From Fulvia fulva (Eukaryota > Ascomycota > Dothideomycetes > Mycosphaerellales > Mycosphaerellaceae), in assembly GCF_020509005.1 (NCBI RefSeq), contig NC_063022.1, forward strand, positions 1,612,001-1,676,000: a DNA stretch of 64,000 nt, written 5' to 3'. The stretch's first letter is position 1. Each line of letters begins with the position of its first letter. Shown here in pieces: positions 1 through 12,300 of this stretch. The position numbers were made by a program, and so were the translations under genes. The notes below the pieces were generated by a model. It saw only the letters and a list, made by a program, of their open reading frames with translations, was not told the DNA's origin and ran no database searches.

Positions 1-3000
1 CTACGGTCTTAGAGGTAGGACCGTACGACGTTAACAAGCTACTTAGGGAGTCCTTTCGACCTTAGGATATAGAGTAGCCGCGGGTAGAACACGTAGTCGA
101 AGGCTCCCGATATGTCTAGGCTAAGTAAGGAAGCTACCTTGTCCCTATTCTTATACTAGATAGCCTTTACCTAAGAGGTGATAAGTTCTATCGCGGATAG
201 CGTCGATCGCTATAGGCGCGCACCTATCTAGGTGTCCGGGAGTAGGGATTGTTCCTCTACCGCCTCGGAGAGTCTCGTTATAACTAGCTTCTTAAGCGCC
301 TTCCTAAGAGTATTAAGGAGCGTAATTAGGCGGTACGACTTCACCTACGTATAGTCTTCCTTTTACGGCTTACGTAGGACTACCGTCGTCGATTGTTTAA
401 ATGCTATTAGGTAGTATCCGGTCTATAGGCAGGCGTTAAAGATCGCTATAGCTACTAGGGCTAGTTGAGCTCTACACTTCTTTAGTAGCTCGTTTAGGAT
501 CCTATCCGGCCCCGGGGCTTTCTTCGCCGGTAACTTCCTAAGTATAGCGGCAACTTCTCTCTCGGACACCTCCTATAAGACCGCGATACTAGGGGCTAGG
601 GGAGTAGAGCTGTTTATGTCGCTTAGATTAGCCTTAACTAGGGGCGGGAAGAACTTGCTAGCTAGTAGACGCGCCTTAGCCTCGGGGTCGCTAACCGGGC
701 TACCCTAGGCGATTGTAGCGCTAGGATAGAGAAGGAGGGGCCCTATATAGGGTCCTATCGGGCCCATTTCGCTAGCTTCTACATCCTCTCTAGCTTACCG
801 GCGATTTCTTCTACTATAGCCCTCTAGCCGACTACTTTCTCCCTCCGTATTATAGCTTTCTTCTGTTAGTATGCCTCCCTATATACGTTCTAGGCCTCCT
901 CGCTATAGCTGCTCGTCTATACCCGGCGGGCTCTCCCTGCTTCTCTTGCTACCGTAGTGCACTCCGGCGTCTAGTATAGTTTAGACTATGTCGTTAGTTA
1001 GGTAAGCGGGACGTAAAGTAAGGTCGCTTTTCTTATTTCGTCTGTCAACCCCTAGAGTACTTCGTCTATCTCGTCTTTACTATTATATTACTACTACGCG
1101 ATCTAGACTAGCCTCTTAGAGTCATCGAGGTACGCCTAGATGTTGGCCTAGTAGGCCTTTCCCTAGTTCAGCTTAGGGGTTCTCGCTAGTATACGTTATA
1201 TCTATATCGTAATAGAGGTCCTAACTAGTATATAGTCTAACGACGCCTCGAGTTCATATTCGATAATATAGTAGGTTACCGTGTAGTAGTAGCTATCTAA
1301 GATCTAGGAGAGGTCGATCGTGCCTTAGAGTCCCCCTCTCTTCTAGGTGCCTAGGTCCTTCGGGGTATTAAGGGCAATTACGTTTCTCGCTATTAAGTCG
1401 AGTACTTCGTCGGCTATAGGGCGCGGCTACATAAGGCTTTCCTAGGAAGGGTAGTGTATATTAAAGTCTCCTACTACGATGTGGCACCCTTGTCTCTTAA
1501 GCGCACTGTCTAGGTGTCTATAGACCCCTAGGTCGCGGCTAGACCTCGAGGCTAGCGGTTATATATATAGGTTGTGTATCTAGGTACTACCTACGTAGAG
1601 GGAGGTAATATCGCCCCCGCCTTCTTCGTCTACGTAGTACACTACCTCCTAGTCGGATTCTAGTATGTCCTTACTGATATTGAAGCACGTACGGGGTCTG
1701 CCGTCGCCTCGTAGGTATATCGTGTAGCCTAGTAACTTATAGGTCGTTAGTCTCTTATAGTACGGGTTAATCTATAGCTCCTAGATTATAAGGACGTAGT
1801 GGACGCGCGGGTCCGCCTCGTATAGGAAATAGTTCTAGACTATATCCTTGCTATAGTTAACGTTATACTAGATAATACTAAGCGTATCGAGGCTAGTTAT
1901 CGGTATCGACAATCGTTTCCTCTATAGCGTCCTATGTCCTACTGCCCTATACGTCCTAGTCTACGCCTATCGGCTATATACTAAAGGGGAGCCGGGCCTA
2001 GTTAGATTCCCTCGCCGTAGCTAGTAGAGCACGTGGCCTCCCGTACGCCCTAGGTTACGTATCCTTTATATCGTTCTCGGCCCTAGGGCGCTTATACCCG
2101 ACCGCCGCTAGTTAGTTCCGGTATAGGCTAGCCTTACGGTCGCCGTAGAATCTTAGGGCGACGGTTCTATTTGTGATTGCCTTGTTTTTCGCTAGTTTCC
2201 GCTATAGGCATTCCGTACTATACGATAGGTAGTACCCCGGACAGTTCGCGTACCGTCTCGTAGTCGGTATATAGTCCCTAGATATATAGTCTCCTATATA
2301 GTTCGAGTAGGCCTACTTGTTTATATACGTATAGGTTTAGTGTCTATACTGTTAGTATTTGAAGTATTAGAGGACACGAAAGGATAAGGATTGCTTTTCT
2401 ACTATCTTAAGGCTATATTGCTAGACTAGGCCTTGTTCTATCGCTAGATCCGCCGCTTTTACGTCTTATAGCTATACTATTAGCGCCGAGGCCTTCTTGC
2501 CTTCTAGCCATTTCCTATAGAGCCAAGTCGCCTTCTAGATTAGAGAGTTAAGAGTGACCGGGTTGTCCTCTTAGAGAGCGCGTAGGTGACCCTAGTTAGT
2601 TAGGTCAAACTCCTTAGGTATATCGTAGACTAGGATCGTAAATTGCTTCGTTAAGACCTTCGCTAATGCCGTAACCTTAGATGCCCACTATAGCTGTGCC
2701 TCTAGGTGCCTCCTAGTAGTAGTAGAGCTAGTATAGATCTATAGAGTGCCGTTAGACTGTTAGTTCACTACGACTACCCCTAGTTAGTTGATTCGTTAGG
2801 CGAGCTCCTTATTCGATAGCTTCGCAACTTCGGCCTAGTCTTCCTTTACTATAATACGGATCGTAACTACATCGTACGTTAGGCGGGGGCCTAGTATAGA
2901 TACCGCGACCGATGCCTAGCTATAGGGGTGTTGATTCCGGGTGGCCTTACTAATCGCCTAGTACGTCGTCCTTATTTCTTATTGCCCTCGGTAATACGAC

Positions 3001-3345
3001 AGTATAAGCGCCGTACGTAGCTAAGTAATCATTACCTATAGAGACCGGTAAGGGAGCTGATCGTTAGTTTCTATGCTTTTTACGTCCTCTATAAGTTGCT
3101 ACTAGTTGTCTTAGGGGGGCTTTGCCTATAGGGCCGTAGGCGCTATTAGTGCCGTAGCCTAGGCTACTATTGCCTAGGAGTTGCCTAATGTAGCTAGGCA
3201 CCTCCGCGGCGTTTAGAGCTGAAGAAACAGGGTGAAGAGAACTTTAAGCTATCTAGATTGAATAAGGTAGAACTCCCTTAGTCCTAGGGGCAGTGGCCTA
3301 CTTTATATATCGTTAGAATGGCCTTGATAAGAGCTTTCGAATGTG
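1..3345 (-). mobile_element. RIP-degraded Tad-like LINE, copy 1 (cut by window start)
   Basis: Bases 1 to about 1790 align base for base with the younger LINE at 34723-36512, with CA/TG sites there reading TA here. Read on the minus strand this part is ORF2 (endonuclease and reverse transcriptase), full of TAG/TAA. From about 1790 to 3345 it continues past the point where the younger LINE diverges, through the ORF2 N-terminus and an ORF1 (Gag-like) region; a CCHC zinc-knuckle remnant lies near 2330-2370. The reverse transcriptase C-terminus and 3' end lie left of the window. The upstream limit near 3345 is where similarity to copy 2 (16822-19463) stops. Element class is secure; the exact 5' boundary is not. 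Confidence 0.85.
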
Positions 3346-3939
3346 TCCGAGTACGGTTAATAGTAAATAGGCGTTCGGTCCTAAGGCAGTTTATAAGAAA
3401 TGTTAGCGACTATATAATAAGTAGTCGAAGTAAGGAGAAATCCCCCGTAAGCTTCGCGTTTAGAATATACTAGATCTACCTTTGTCTAAAACAACCTCTC
3501 TTTTGACTTTCTTAAATAGTACTCGTAGCGCCGGACGTTGATGTCTTTATATTATATAATATATAGCGTAACTAGCTCTTTAAGATATAGCGAATCAATC
3601 GGTATAGGTATCGTAAGGGTATATAGTCGACTTAGTACGCGCTAGGTCGTAGTATCGAAATCGATATCCTTGAATAGCGCCGAACCGATATAGGTCGTAC
3701 GAACGTAAAAAGAGGTACGCTAGAACGGCGATAGCGAGGCGATTTGAACGGCGTAAATATCGTAAGGTAGTAAGTAGGATAGCGTACGCGCGACGTAGGA
3801 AGAGGTATTTCTCGATTTCGAGGAGCTCGCGATTTAGACTTAACTTCCCTAGATTGTCCCGACCCTTTTGCGGGATAGAATATAGAAGCAGTTTAAGTTA
3901 AAGACAGCTTATAGAAGCAGCCTGGAACTGCAGTGGGCA
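3346..3939. other. RIP-affected unclassified sequence
   Basis: Rich in TpA and CpG and poor in CpA/TpG like the transposon copies, but I recognise no protein and no second copy inside the window. It ends near 3880-3900, where composition changes abruptly to normal dinucleotides. A perfect 7-bp-stem hairpin (GTGGTTC..GAACCAC, 3956-3971) sits just beyond the boundary; its significance is unknown. Confidence 0.5.
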
Positions 3940-4535
3940 GTGTGGTTTAGAAACAGTGGTTCAAGAACCACGCTGAAACGTACTAAAACCGTCTACCATC
4001 TACGAGCATCTGGGTTTGTTTTTGGAGAACGTCTCGCCTATCGTATGTGGAAGGAGCTTTTTTTGATGATGCTCTGCATCTTTGGCGTCGCTGAGAGGAT
4101 ATGCGAGATGTTCACTCCCTTCGTCTGCGCGATGACCTCTGAGGCTCTGCCTGAAGGGGAAGATGCCAGTAGCGTACTGTACATGTAGTTTCTGCGGCTA
4201 ATTCCAGCCTCAGGGTGTGCTCGCGGCTCAAGCCGCATCTGTATCCTCTTCGCGTGTCTCGGCTCACAGCTCACTGCTTGGTGAAGAGTCAGGGACATGG
4301 AATTCTACGTCCGTACGCCCAGAGGTCGATGGATGGAGGAGTGAGCGACTTGCATGACACTCGTCTGCTATGTCTTGTGTTAGCAGTATATTTGACCCCA
4401 GATGAATGCCTTGCCATCGCAGCAGCTGACGCATGTGCTGACAAGGGTGACATTTGTAATGTGCCAGTTCCAAAGCCTACTCAGTTGCATGAGCGTTCCA
4501 GACTGGGCTTCCACAGATGATGCCCTGCTTCCGTC
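3940..4535. other. unique non-RIPed downstream flank of the ThDP-enzyme gene
   Basis: Normal base composition with no RIP bias. Short overlapping frames on both strands (at most 101 codons) show no domain or motif and look like chance. It probably holds the 3' UTR of the minus-strand gene that ends at 4536. Confidence 0.5.
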
Positions 4536-6362
4536 CTACTTCGTCTTCTCACTCATAGCACTGCCGTACCCTTGTGGCAGCACCCTCACATCAAGCACCA
4601 CACACTTTCCCTCTCTCACCTTTCCCACCGCATCCGCAATCGCCGTGCCTAGCTTACTCTTCTCCACCACTCTGGAATCTCTCACGACAGTACATCCCAA
4701 GCCCTCAGCAATTTTATGCAAGTCCGGCTGCGGATTATCCAGCTTCATCCCAATGCCTTTGTTCTCGACGTTTCTGCCACGGTGGTTTGCAACCCGCTCT
4801 TGATGTACCTCATCGTTGAAGTAGCTACCATTGTTCGCCACGATGACGAGTAGTGGGAGTCGGTAACGTGCGGCGGTCCAAAGTGCGGAGGAACCCATGA
4901 GGAAGTCGCCATCTCCGAGGACCGCTACGGCTATGAGGGAAGACTTTGCTTGGCGGATTGCGAGAGCTGTACCAACCACTTGGCCTGGACCGGAGCCTAT
5001 TCCTGCGCCACCATCCATGCCCATAAACGAGAGAGCATGTGCAGTGCGAAGGTCAGCGCCTGACCAACCTAGAGGTACACGGACAAGGCACGTGTCGTCT
5101 GCGGATATCGTGGAGTATATTGAGGCAGCGAGATCTGGCATGAGAATGTCTTCCGTACTGGTATCTGCCGCTGCTGCGGATTGCATACGACCTGATTGGT
5201 CTTCTGACCATGCCGAGCGCTGTGTCTCGATCGTTGCTGACGCGGCCAGAACAGCCGACAGCGTCCTGTCAACATCGGCATGAATCGCAATGTCGGCCGG
5301 GGAAACTGCGAAATGATCCTTCGACCATCCATTATGGAGTGCAGAATCCAAGCTTACATGAACGACTCTGGCCTGCGGCTCAGCTGTTCCTGCCGCTTTG
5401 AGATTGCCCGCAAGGTCCACCCAGTCGAAGGACAGAATGAGGTCCGCTTCCCGGACCAAGGCTGATGTCTCTGGTGTGAGGAAGACGGCCGGTGCGGCAG
5501 GCTGGAGCTGATGTGGGAACGGGAATGGAGCCATTTGCTTTATGTCTGTCACGACTCTGGCATCAAATTTCTCGGCTAGTTCGACACGCTCCTGCCAATT
5601 CTTTGAGGATGGGGACATACGGCCAAGCAGGAAAAGAGGTTTCTTTGATTCGCCCAGCGCTGCAATGACTCTCAGGGCATCATCGACCGACGGTCCTGGA
5701 GAAGAGATCGCGTCCACATATCGTTTCGTATCTGGGAAGTGTAGCGTCGCCGGATCGACGGCACCTTCCTGAAGACCAAGATCGAGGCAAACATAGGTCG
5801 GCGCGCATGGCTTGCTACATGCTGCGACAGTCGCATGTACAAGGCTCCTGATAGCAGCGTTTGCGCTGTGCGGCTGATCATCGAACTTGACATACGGTCG
5901 GATCAGAGCCCCTTGGTCTTGTGCAGTATGTATCCAGTCAATCCATGGACGCCTTCTTGAAGCATCCAGAGGACCAGTGGCCCCGAGGACAACGATCGGC
6001 ACTCTATCGCACCAAGCATTGTAGATGGCCATTGTTGCGTGCATCAAGCCCACATTAGCATGTACTGCTGCCGCCATTGGTCTGCCGATGAGTTTGGCAT
6101 ATCCGTGGGCTATTGACACGGCATGTTCTTCGTGCAGGCATACCAGCATTTCCGGACTGACATTGCCCTTGAGGTTGACCAAGCTGTCGTGTAGGCCACG
6201 ATAAGATGACCCAGGGACAAGTGCAATGTAATCAAGATTCAGACGAGAAAGCTGTTCTGCGATGGCATCGCTGCCAAAGCCAAGACATGGTTCTGACGAA
6301 TGTGCAGTGGGCTCATCAATGGAGGATAGTCGTTGAGGTCGCTGATCGTCCTGGTAGGCCAT
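4536..6362 (-). CDS. ThDP-dependent enzyme of the acetolactate synthase / benzoylformate decarboxylase superfamily
   Basis: A single uninterrupted 608-codon frame, the usual length for this superfamily (about 550-600). The N-terminal PYR domain (about 28-195) has the catalytic glutamate in HEEHAVSIAHGYAK (E78, matching the RHE-x-x-A motif). A central domain (about 220-375) and a C-terminal PP domain follow. The PP domain carries the ThDP/Mg2+ motif, GDGDF at 483-487 ending in NN at 510-511. Such enzymes make or break a C-C bond next to a 2-oxo acid carbonyl. Substrate cannot be read from sequence; decarboxylase, carboligase or lyase activity is possible. No organelle-targeting signal is evident. 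The ATG at 6362 has A at -3 and G at +4. No introns or RIP-type stops are seen. It is divergent from the MFS gene at 6890, so the two probably shared a promoter. The intact frame argues it is still functional. Confidence 0.85.
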   Translation of the reverse strand: MAYQDDQRPQRLSSIDEPTAHSSEPCLGFGSDAIAEQLSRLNLDYIALVPGSSYRGLHDSLVNLKGNVSPEMLVCLHEEHAVSIAHGYAKLIGRPMAAAVHANVGLMHATMAIYNAWCDRVPIVVLGATGPLDASRRRPWIDWIHTAQDQGALIRPYVKFDDQPHSANAAIRSLVHATVAACSKPCAPTYVCLDLGLQEGAVDPATLHFPDTKRYVDAISSPGPSVDDALRVIAALGESKKPLFLLGRMSPSSKNWQERVELAEKFDARVVTDIKQMAPFPFPHQLQPAAPAVFLTPETSALVREADLILSFDWVDLAGNLKAAGTAEPQARVVHVSLDSALHNGWSKDHFAVSPADIAIHADVDRTLSAVLAASATIETQRSAWSEDQSGRMQSAAAADTSTEDILMPDLAASIYSTISADDTCLVRVPLGWSGADLRTAHALSFMGMDGGAGIGSGPGQVVGTALAIRQAKSSLIAVAVLGDGDFLMGSSALWTAARYRLPLLVIVANNGSYFNDEVHQERVANHRGRNVENKGIGMKLDNPQPDLHKIAEGLGCTVVRDSRVVEKSKLGTAIADAVGKVREGKCVVLDVRVLPQGYGSAMSEKTK

Positions 6363-6889
6363 GTTGTGCTTGAGCTTGCTTAAGTCAAGTCGAAGGAGTC
6401 GACCTTCGTGGAGCTCGATATCACTGACTGCGAGAGGCGGTCAGCTTACCAAGACTTGAGCTGTCGATGTACAAGGATATCTCCAACAGCTTATGGCCAA
6501 GCCCACCGCTACGATGCCTGCTCATGCAAAGCGTTCAAGTTGGTACTGAACTTTGGCATACTCGGCATAGCGGTCCAGCACTCACAATGCTGTAGCACTC
6601 GTAGAAGTGGAGTCCAGCGTGGTACTGTGCAGACAAGCTCAGAGCTGTCCCGCTTAGCCACCACACCTTGCCGATGCCTCCATTGTCGCTTTTTGGTAGA
6701 AGATCACCACCATAGTTTTCGTGACCTGCGGAAGGTGCCACAGAAACGCCATTGTGTGCTGGTGGTGCGAAATAAAAGCCACAATGACGAGGTGTCCATC
6801 CTCGTTATTTGGCTTCGCTACCAATCTCGTGCATTGAAGAAGCTTTGAAGCTCGCTGCAACATCACCGAAATCCTTGTGACAAGTGACC
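6363..6889. promoter_or_regulatory. 527-bp divergent intergenic region
   Basis: Separates the start codon of the ThDP enzyme (6362, minus) from that of the MFS transporter (6890, plus), so both promoters must lie here. Both start codons have favourable contexts. No element was assigned confidently. A 146-codon plus-strand frame at 6408-6848 overlaps the region but has no recognisable domain. Confidence 0.5.
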
Positions 6890-8490
6890 ATGGTTACCAA
6901 CCCTCTGGCAAGGGCGAATGGTCGGAGACTGAACGTACTGTCAAAGATCGCATCAACTTGCGGTTTCATCCTGTTCGGCTATGACAATGCCCTGTTCTCC
7001 GGACTCATCATCAGTCCATGGTTTCTGGACAAACTCCAACATCCCGATCCAAGTCTTCTTGGGACTATCAGCGCTACATATAATCTAGGAGGGTTTGCTG
7101 GCGGCGTGATTGCGTTCTGCGTTGGCAGCCGACCAGGGCGAAGGAGCACCATTTTGACGGGCATTGCAATCACTACCATCGGCGCGATACCTTTTACAGC
7201 TGCCACGAGTATCGCGCAACTCGCGGCCGGACGAACAGTATGTGGCGTGGGCGTGGGCATCATGTCGTCGACGGTCGGTCTTTGGCAAGCTGAAACAACG
7301 CCAGCAGCCAAGCGTGGAGCATTTCTTGTTGGCCAACTTCTGTATGGCGCGACGCCGGGCCTCTTCCTTGCACAATGGATCAACCATGGATTCTATGCGC
7401 ATACTGGACGAGTTGCCTTCGCGTTCCCGGTCGCCTTTCAGCTTGTGTTCCTTGCGGTCGCAACGGTGCTTGTCGTTGGTCTGCCAGAGTCGCCTAGATG
7501 GTTGGTCAAGGTAGGGCGGAAGGATGAGGCCTTATCGGTCCTCGCACGCCTGACCAGTTATGAAGATGCACAAGAGCGCCTAGCAGATCGTTGAGGTTGA
7601 TGACCTGGAGAAGCGAGCAAAAGGAGGCTGGGTCCAGGCATTGCTCAAGAATGGTCACACTGAGAACTTCCGTCGTCTATGCTTGGCCATAGGCGTGATG
7701 ATCGCCCATCAGTTGACTGGGGTGAACTCCATAACGTACTATCTGCCAAGACTGCTGCAGCGATTCATCGGTGCTTCGAGGCAAGAAGTGCTGTGGATTG
7801 CAGGTCTCAGCTCTGTCGACTCGGCAACAGCAACCCTCGTGGCCATCTCCACAGTCGATAGAATTGGTCGGAAGCCTTTCATGCTGTAGGGGTCTGCCGC
7901 TCAAGCGCTGTTGTTTGTGATCCTTGCCTCGCTGCTCGGCACCGCACCAGAAGCAGACAGGTCCTTCGGTAATTGCCATTGTAGTGGTACTGTTCTTATG
8001 GTATTGGACCAACTCTCTCAGCTGGCTAGGCCAGTCATGGGCGTAGTAAGTCTGCCCGGTGGCGACGACCAGATAGACACCGACGAGATTTTGCAGTCCT
8101 GCAGAATTTCTGCCACTCCAGATCGGCGAGAAGGGCCTTGCCCTGGGCAACTGCTTCTACTGGCTGTTCCAGTTCATGATGGTAGAGACCACGCCGATTG
8201 CGATCGAGAACATCTATCACAAGTTCTATGTCATCTTGGCGGTCTTCAACATCTGCATTGCCATTGTGATCCGGCTAGCCTATCCAGAGACAGCGTTGCT
8301 GAGTCTGGAGGATATTGACCTGTTCTTTGTTGAGAAGTATCGGAGAGATGGAGTCGATGCTGTCGCTGTCGCTGTCGCTGGGAATGCAGGAGGGAGGGAC
8401 AACCTTAGAAGGAAGGTGTCTGAAATCGCGTCGCCAGCATTTCGGAACATTCCAAACTCTAATAAAACGCGACATTCCACCTACATGTAA
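6890..8490 (+). pseudogene. MFS sugar-porter pseudogene (two frameshifts, one nonsense codon, one intron)
   Basis: Start is the ATG at 6890 (A at -3, G at +4). The first frame (to 7594) encodes the N-terminal half: GRR loop (83-85), the QxExxPxxxRG signature near 133-143 and PESPRWL (199-205), all sugar-porter hallmarks. Reading continues in another frame from about 7584 (VNSITYYLP, DRIGRKPFML), so there is a small indel at about 7584-7592. A TAG at 7887-7889 sits where the family has Trp (TGG to TAG, a RIP-type change). A second indel lies near 7960-7969. The frame then runs to a 51-nt intron (GTAAGT at 8046 to TTGCAG ending 8096); splicing restores WAYPAEFLPLQ. The C-terminus has the PETxxxSLEDID motif and stops at 8490. 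It would have been a roughly 12-TM sugar or small-polyol importer of about 500 residues. Sequencing error could explain one defect but hardly three. Confidence 0.85.
8046..8096 (+). other. predicted spliceosomal intron in the MFS pseudogene
   Basis: 51 nt with a GTAAGT donor and TTTTGCAG acceptor, a typical filamentous-fungal length. Removing it fuses GCG-TA with T-CCT-GCA and gives the conserved WAYPAEF stretch in the frame used on both sides; unspliced, the stretch contains stops. No strong branch-point consensus is visible. Confidence 0.75.
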
Positions 8491-9126
8491 TCTTACCTTC
8501 TCATCTTCTGTTCTATTCTCAACAATGACAATCACGTCTCGTCCATGCCACGCATACCATCATGTGATATATTGTCACAGAACCGAGATCTTGCCAAGCT
8601 CAGCAGCTGCCGGCGCAGCCAATCTTCGCAAGGATCACCCCGCTATATCATGCTGACCTCCCGTGAATCCTTGATCGACCTTAGCTGGTCTCTGCTGACG
8701 TGACTTCAGCAGTACTCCTCTCTGGTGTCGCGATCCAAGCGTGCGCATAGCTATAAGTTCTTTAGAGTATCGGACGCCTCCTATAGTAAAATGTGCTGTT
8801 GGCGGTTGTGAACCTCCAAAGGTAAGCGTAGCGGAGTGGAGCTCTCTACCAACCCTTCTAGACTGCAAAGTAGCGTACGATCCACGCTACCGTTACCCGA
8901 CGTACAGTGCTTATTATACGACGACATAGGCGTTAGCGACGAGTATATGTTTACGAGTTCGCCAACAGGCACAGTGCGGTAGGTCACGTGACCCCAAAAC
9001 TTGAAAGTTAACCAATCACAGCGGGCACCAAGGCTCGTCCGGGGCTAGTATAGAGCTTCACTCCCTCGCTAACGCCTCACCTACGTACTCGCAAGCTCGT
9101 ACTCCGGTATAGCTAGCGCTCGGTCG
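8491..9126. other. transition zone from gene island to gypsy A
   Basis: Normal composition up to about 8700. From about 8730 to 9126 TpA and CpG rise as in RIPed DNA, but CA/TG are still present (for example CACGTGACC near 8984-8992). No gene or repeat partner was recognised. The last five bases, GGTCG (9122-9126), are the apparent left target-site copy of the gypsy LTR at 9127. Confidence 0.5.
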
Positions 9127-9310
9127 TGTAAGGGCGCGCGTACTATAGGGTCCGAATGAGATAGTTATTGTTCTACGAAGCTACGAAAGAGGAGCGCGAG
9201 GCGCGGCGAAGTTATAAAGCAAAGCCAAGCCGCGCTAACCCGATGCAGAAGGTCCGCGGTTCAGCCGGGCCGACGCAGCTACAGTGAGGGGTCGCGGGCT
9301 GCCCGTGACA
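9127..9310 (-). repeat. LTR of gypsy A (left, weakly RIPed)
   Basis: 184 bp, TGTAAGG...GTGACA. Same length as the copies at 16162-16345, 28874-29057 (inverted) and 60327-60510. This copy retains CAG, CAA and TGA where the other copies have TA. Confidence 0.9.
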
Positions 9311-12300
9311 GTACCCCCTCTCCTAAAACACGCCTCAGTCCTCTAAGCGTTATCCACCTTATAAGGCCACTTGCCTATCGAGCTCTATAATCGCGCGAAC
9401 GCCTAATTATCCTCTAGTACCCTATCGTCATCCGATAACATCGTATTCGCTCTATTAAGACTATCCTCGACCGGCTTTCTTCGAGAAACATGTTGTCTAG
9501 TTAGCTAGCTTGCCCTAGGTCTAAGTCTGTCTTCGGCTAGTACTCGCGTATAATCCTTATGACCAAAGTTAGGTATTATTATAGGCTCTATAGGCTCTAC
9601 TCGAGTATCGAATATATATAGAGTAGATTCTATTAGAGGTAAGGCTCGAGGCGACTTATTCGTGACGGTGTCTTTCGGAATGACCCTGATCGAGTTGAGC
9701 CCGAGCATCTTAGTAGCTAGTAGGCACTAGTTAGATAGAGCTACAAAGCCTATAGGCGTAGATAACTCCGGCCGGTTATAGTAAAAGTCTATAATAGCGG
9801 CGGCTACGTGTTTAAGTATGTCCTCTATAGGTCACTAGGTCTTACTATCCTCCTCGTTCTAATATCTAGCCTATTTCACCTTATACTATATATCTACCTT
9901 ACGCTTATGCCCCTTCTTTACCTTGCCTACCCGCTTACGGGTATATATATTAAGGATCTTTTCTACCTCGTATATATACGTAGGTACTACTACTATATCG
10001 GCTGCTATATTAGCCTCGGTAGTATTAGGTTCGATAGTTATCGGTAGTAGCGGCGCTAGATACTGCCCTTCAAGTAGTAGGAAATCGGGGTGGTCGGCTC
10101 GTTATAGTAGTAAGGTATAGAAGTAGTTATTAAGTCCTACTAGAGCGTCTAATAGTTTCAGTTAATAAGAGAGTCTAGCCGGTATAACTTCCGTAATCTA
10201 GTAAGGGCCGGCATATCTCCTATCTAGCTTCTTAGATAGTCGAGTCGTACGGATGTTCTTAGTACTAAGATATACCTAATTACCTACCTTATAGTCTAGA
10301 GGAATGCTTTGGTAGCGGTTTGCTACTTCTACTTAGAAAGCTTATAGCATTTATATATTCTCTTAAAGGTGCTTATAAAGCTCGCAAATTCGACGTATAA
10401 AGGTTTCTACTAATCGCGTATCTAGTCGCTAGAGAGTAGTTAGTCCTCCCTCCTTTCTAGCGTTTAGGTCAACTCGCTCTATAAACTTAGGGTTGTAGCC
10501 TAAGGTAGCGTAGAACGGCGACACACTAGTAGTCTTAGATAGGTAATTATTGATCTTAAACTAAGTAAGGCATAGCCATTCTGTCTAGTCGTCCTATACC
10601 TTATTAGTAAATATACGATAATACTGTTCTATCGCCTAGTTAGTACGTTCTAACTGTCTATTAGTTTCTAGGTAATACGAAGAACTTAGCTTACGATTTG
10701 TACGGAGTATCTTATAGAGTTTCTTCTAGAAGGTAGCAACCTACTACTTACTACGGTCTGATATAATAGTGTTAGGAAACCCGCGCCGACAGAACACATG
10801 TTTAAGGAAAAGCCTTGCCGCATTCTATGCTGTCATTACGCCAATAGGGATCAGCTCGACTTCCTTAGTGAGCCTGTTAGTGACGGTCATAATGTTGTTA
10901 TAGACTATGCCGTTAAGAGTACTATCTAGGAGTCCGATAACGAAGTCGACTATAATGTGTTTCTAAGGCCGATCTAGAACAGGAAGTGGCTGTAGTAATC
11001 CTAGTAGCTAGGAGTATAGAGATTTTGTTATATAGTAGGTACGGCAATTCGCGGTGTATCTACGTACGGATCTCGCTAATCTAGGCTAGTAGAATTCACG
11101 TACTACGAGTTTATAAGTACGAGCTCGTCCTAGATAGCCTACTACTAGAGCGTTATAGTTTATCTTAATTATCCTAGTCTATAAGGCTTAGTCATTTAGT
11201 ACCTATAAGCTCTAGCCGTTGTATTAATTTCGAATATATAGTAGGTCGCTATCTACTTTATAGTGTGCTAGGTGAATCTTCGCTCTCTATAGGAGTATAG
11301 GAGTGCGGTCTTTCTATAGGTCCTTAATCGCGGTCGTAAGCTCGTTATCGGTTACGTACGCCGTCGATATTCGATACTCGAGTTCGGCTTCCCGCTAACT
11401 TTTACGCGTCGCCGGTTGTTTAGTAGGCGCATCTCGTTCTATAGGCATAAACTCTTTAGCTTTAGGGTTTAGCTATACTAGTTCCTCTTCTTCCGGCGCA
11501 TCTTCTACTATTACCTATAGTAAGGCGATCTTAAGGAATCGCTTAGGAGGTAGTAATGTCTAATGCTAATACTAGTTCCGAGGGTCGTCTACCCCCTACG
11601 GAAGGTCCTAGCTACGTCTCGTTAGGCTGTCTAGCTTTGTACCTTAAATTCCTAGACGGTATATTATCTTAAAGTTGAACTATAATAAGAACTTAGCCTA
11701 ACGCGCTTATCGCCGATTTAGCTACTTTGTCTTTATAAAGTATTCTAGGTTCTTATAGTCGGTATAAATCTTGACTAGCTATAAGTCCTTATTATCTACC
11801 TCGTAGGCAAGCTCGGGTCTCTATTCCTTAGAAGCCTTAATAATAGCTAACAGTTCCTTATTATAGATTTTATAATTACACTCCTATAGACTCAACTTCT
11901 TCGAGTAGAAGGCTATAGGATGTAGTATACTATTCTCGTTATACTACGAAAGCACGCCGGCGTTTCTAAAATCTAAAGAATCTGTCTCTACTACTATTTC
12001 CCCACCTAGTACGTAATGTACGAGTATGCCGGCTTTGCTAAACGTAGCTTTCAAATTGTTAAAGGCTCGTTAGCAATCTAGTAACTATTAAATCCTTCTG
12101 TTCTTGTGATTACTTAGTCCGTCCGACTTAGTTAGGTTTGTAAGAGGAGTAGCTATACGCGAAAATGCTTCGATAAACCGCCTATAGAAGTTAGTAAATC
12201 TAAGGAAGGCCTAGACATCCTTTAGGTTCTAAGGAGCTTCCTATGTCTAAATATATTCGAGTTTCTCGGGGTCTATCTCGATGCCGTTAGGGGTTATAAT

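Noticed and set aside
3956..3971. 7-bp perfect hairpin with a GTTCAAG-like core resembling a tRNA T-arm
   Set aside because: No acceptor, D or anticodon arms can be placed around it; not a tRNA.
4574..5893. Several open frames of 60-130 codons antisense to or out of frame with the ThDP-enzyme gene
   Set aside because: No domains; explained as shadows of the 608-codon gene in GC-moderate coding DNA.
6408..6848. 146-codon plus-strand frame between the two genes
   Set aside because: Lies in the shared promoter, no recognisable domain, and composition does not resemble the neighbouring coding sequence.
9808..10047. 79-codon hydrophobic frame (also at 61008-61247)
   Set aside because: Antisense to gypsy pol; the Tyr/Ile/Leu-rich composition comes from RIP-made TA-rich sequence.
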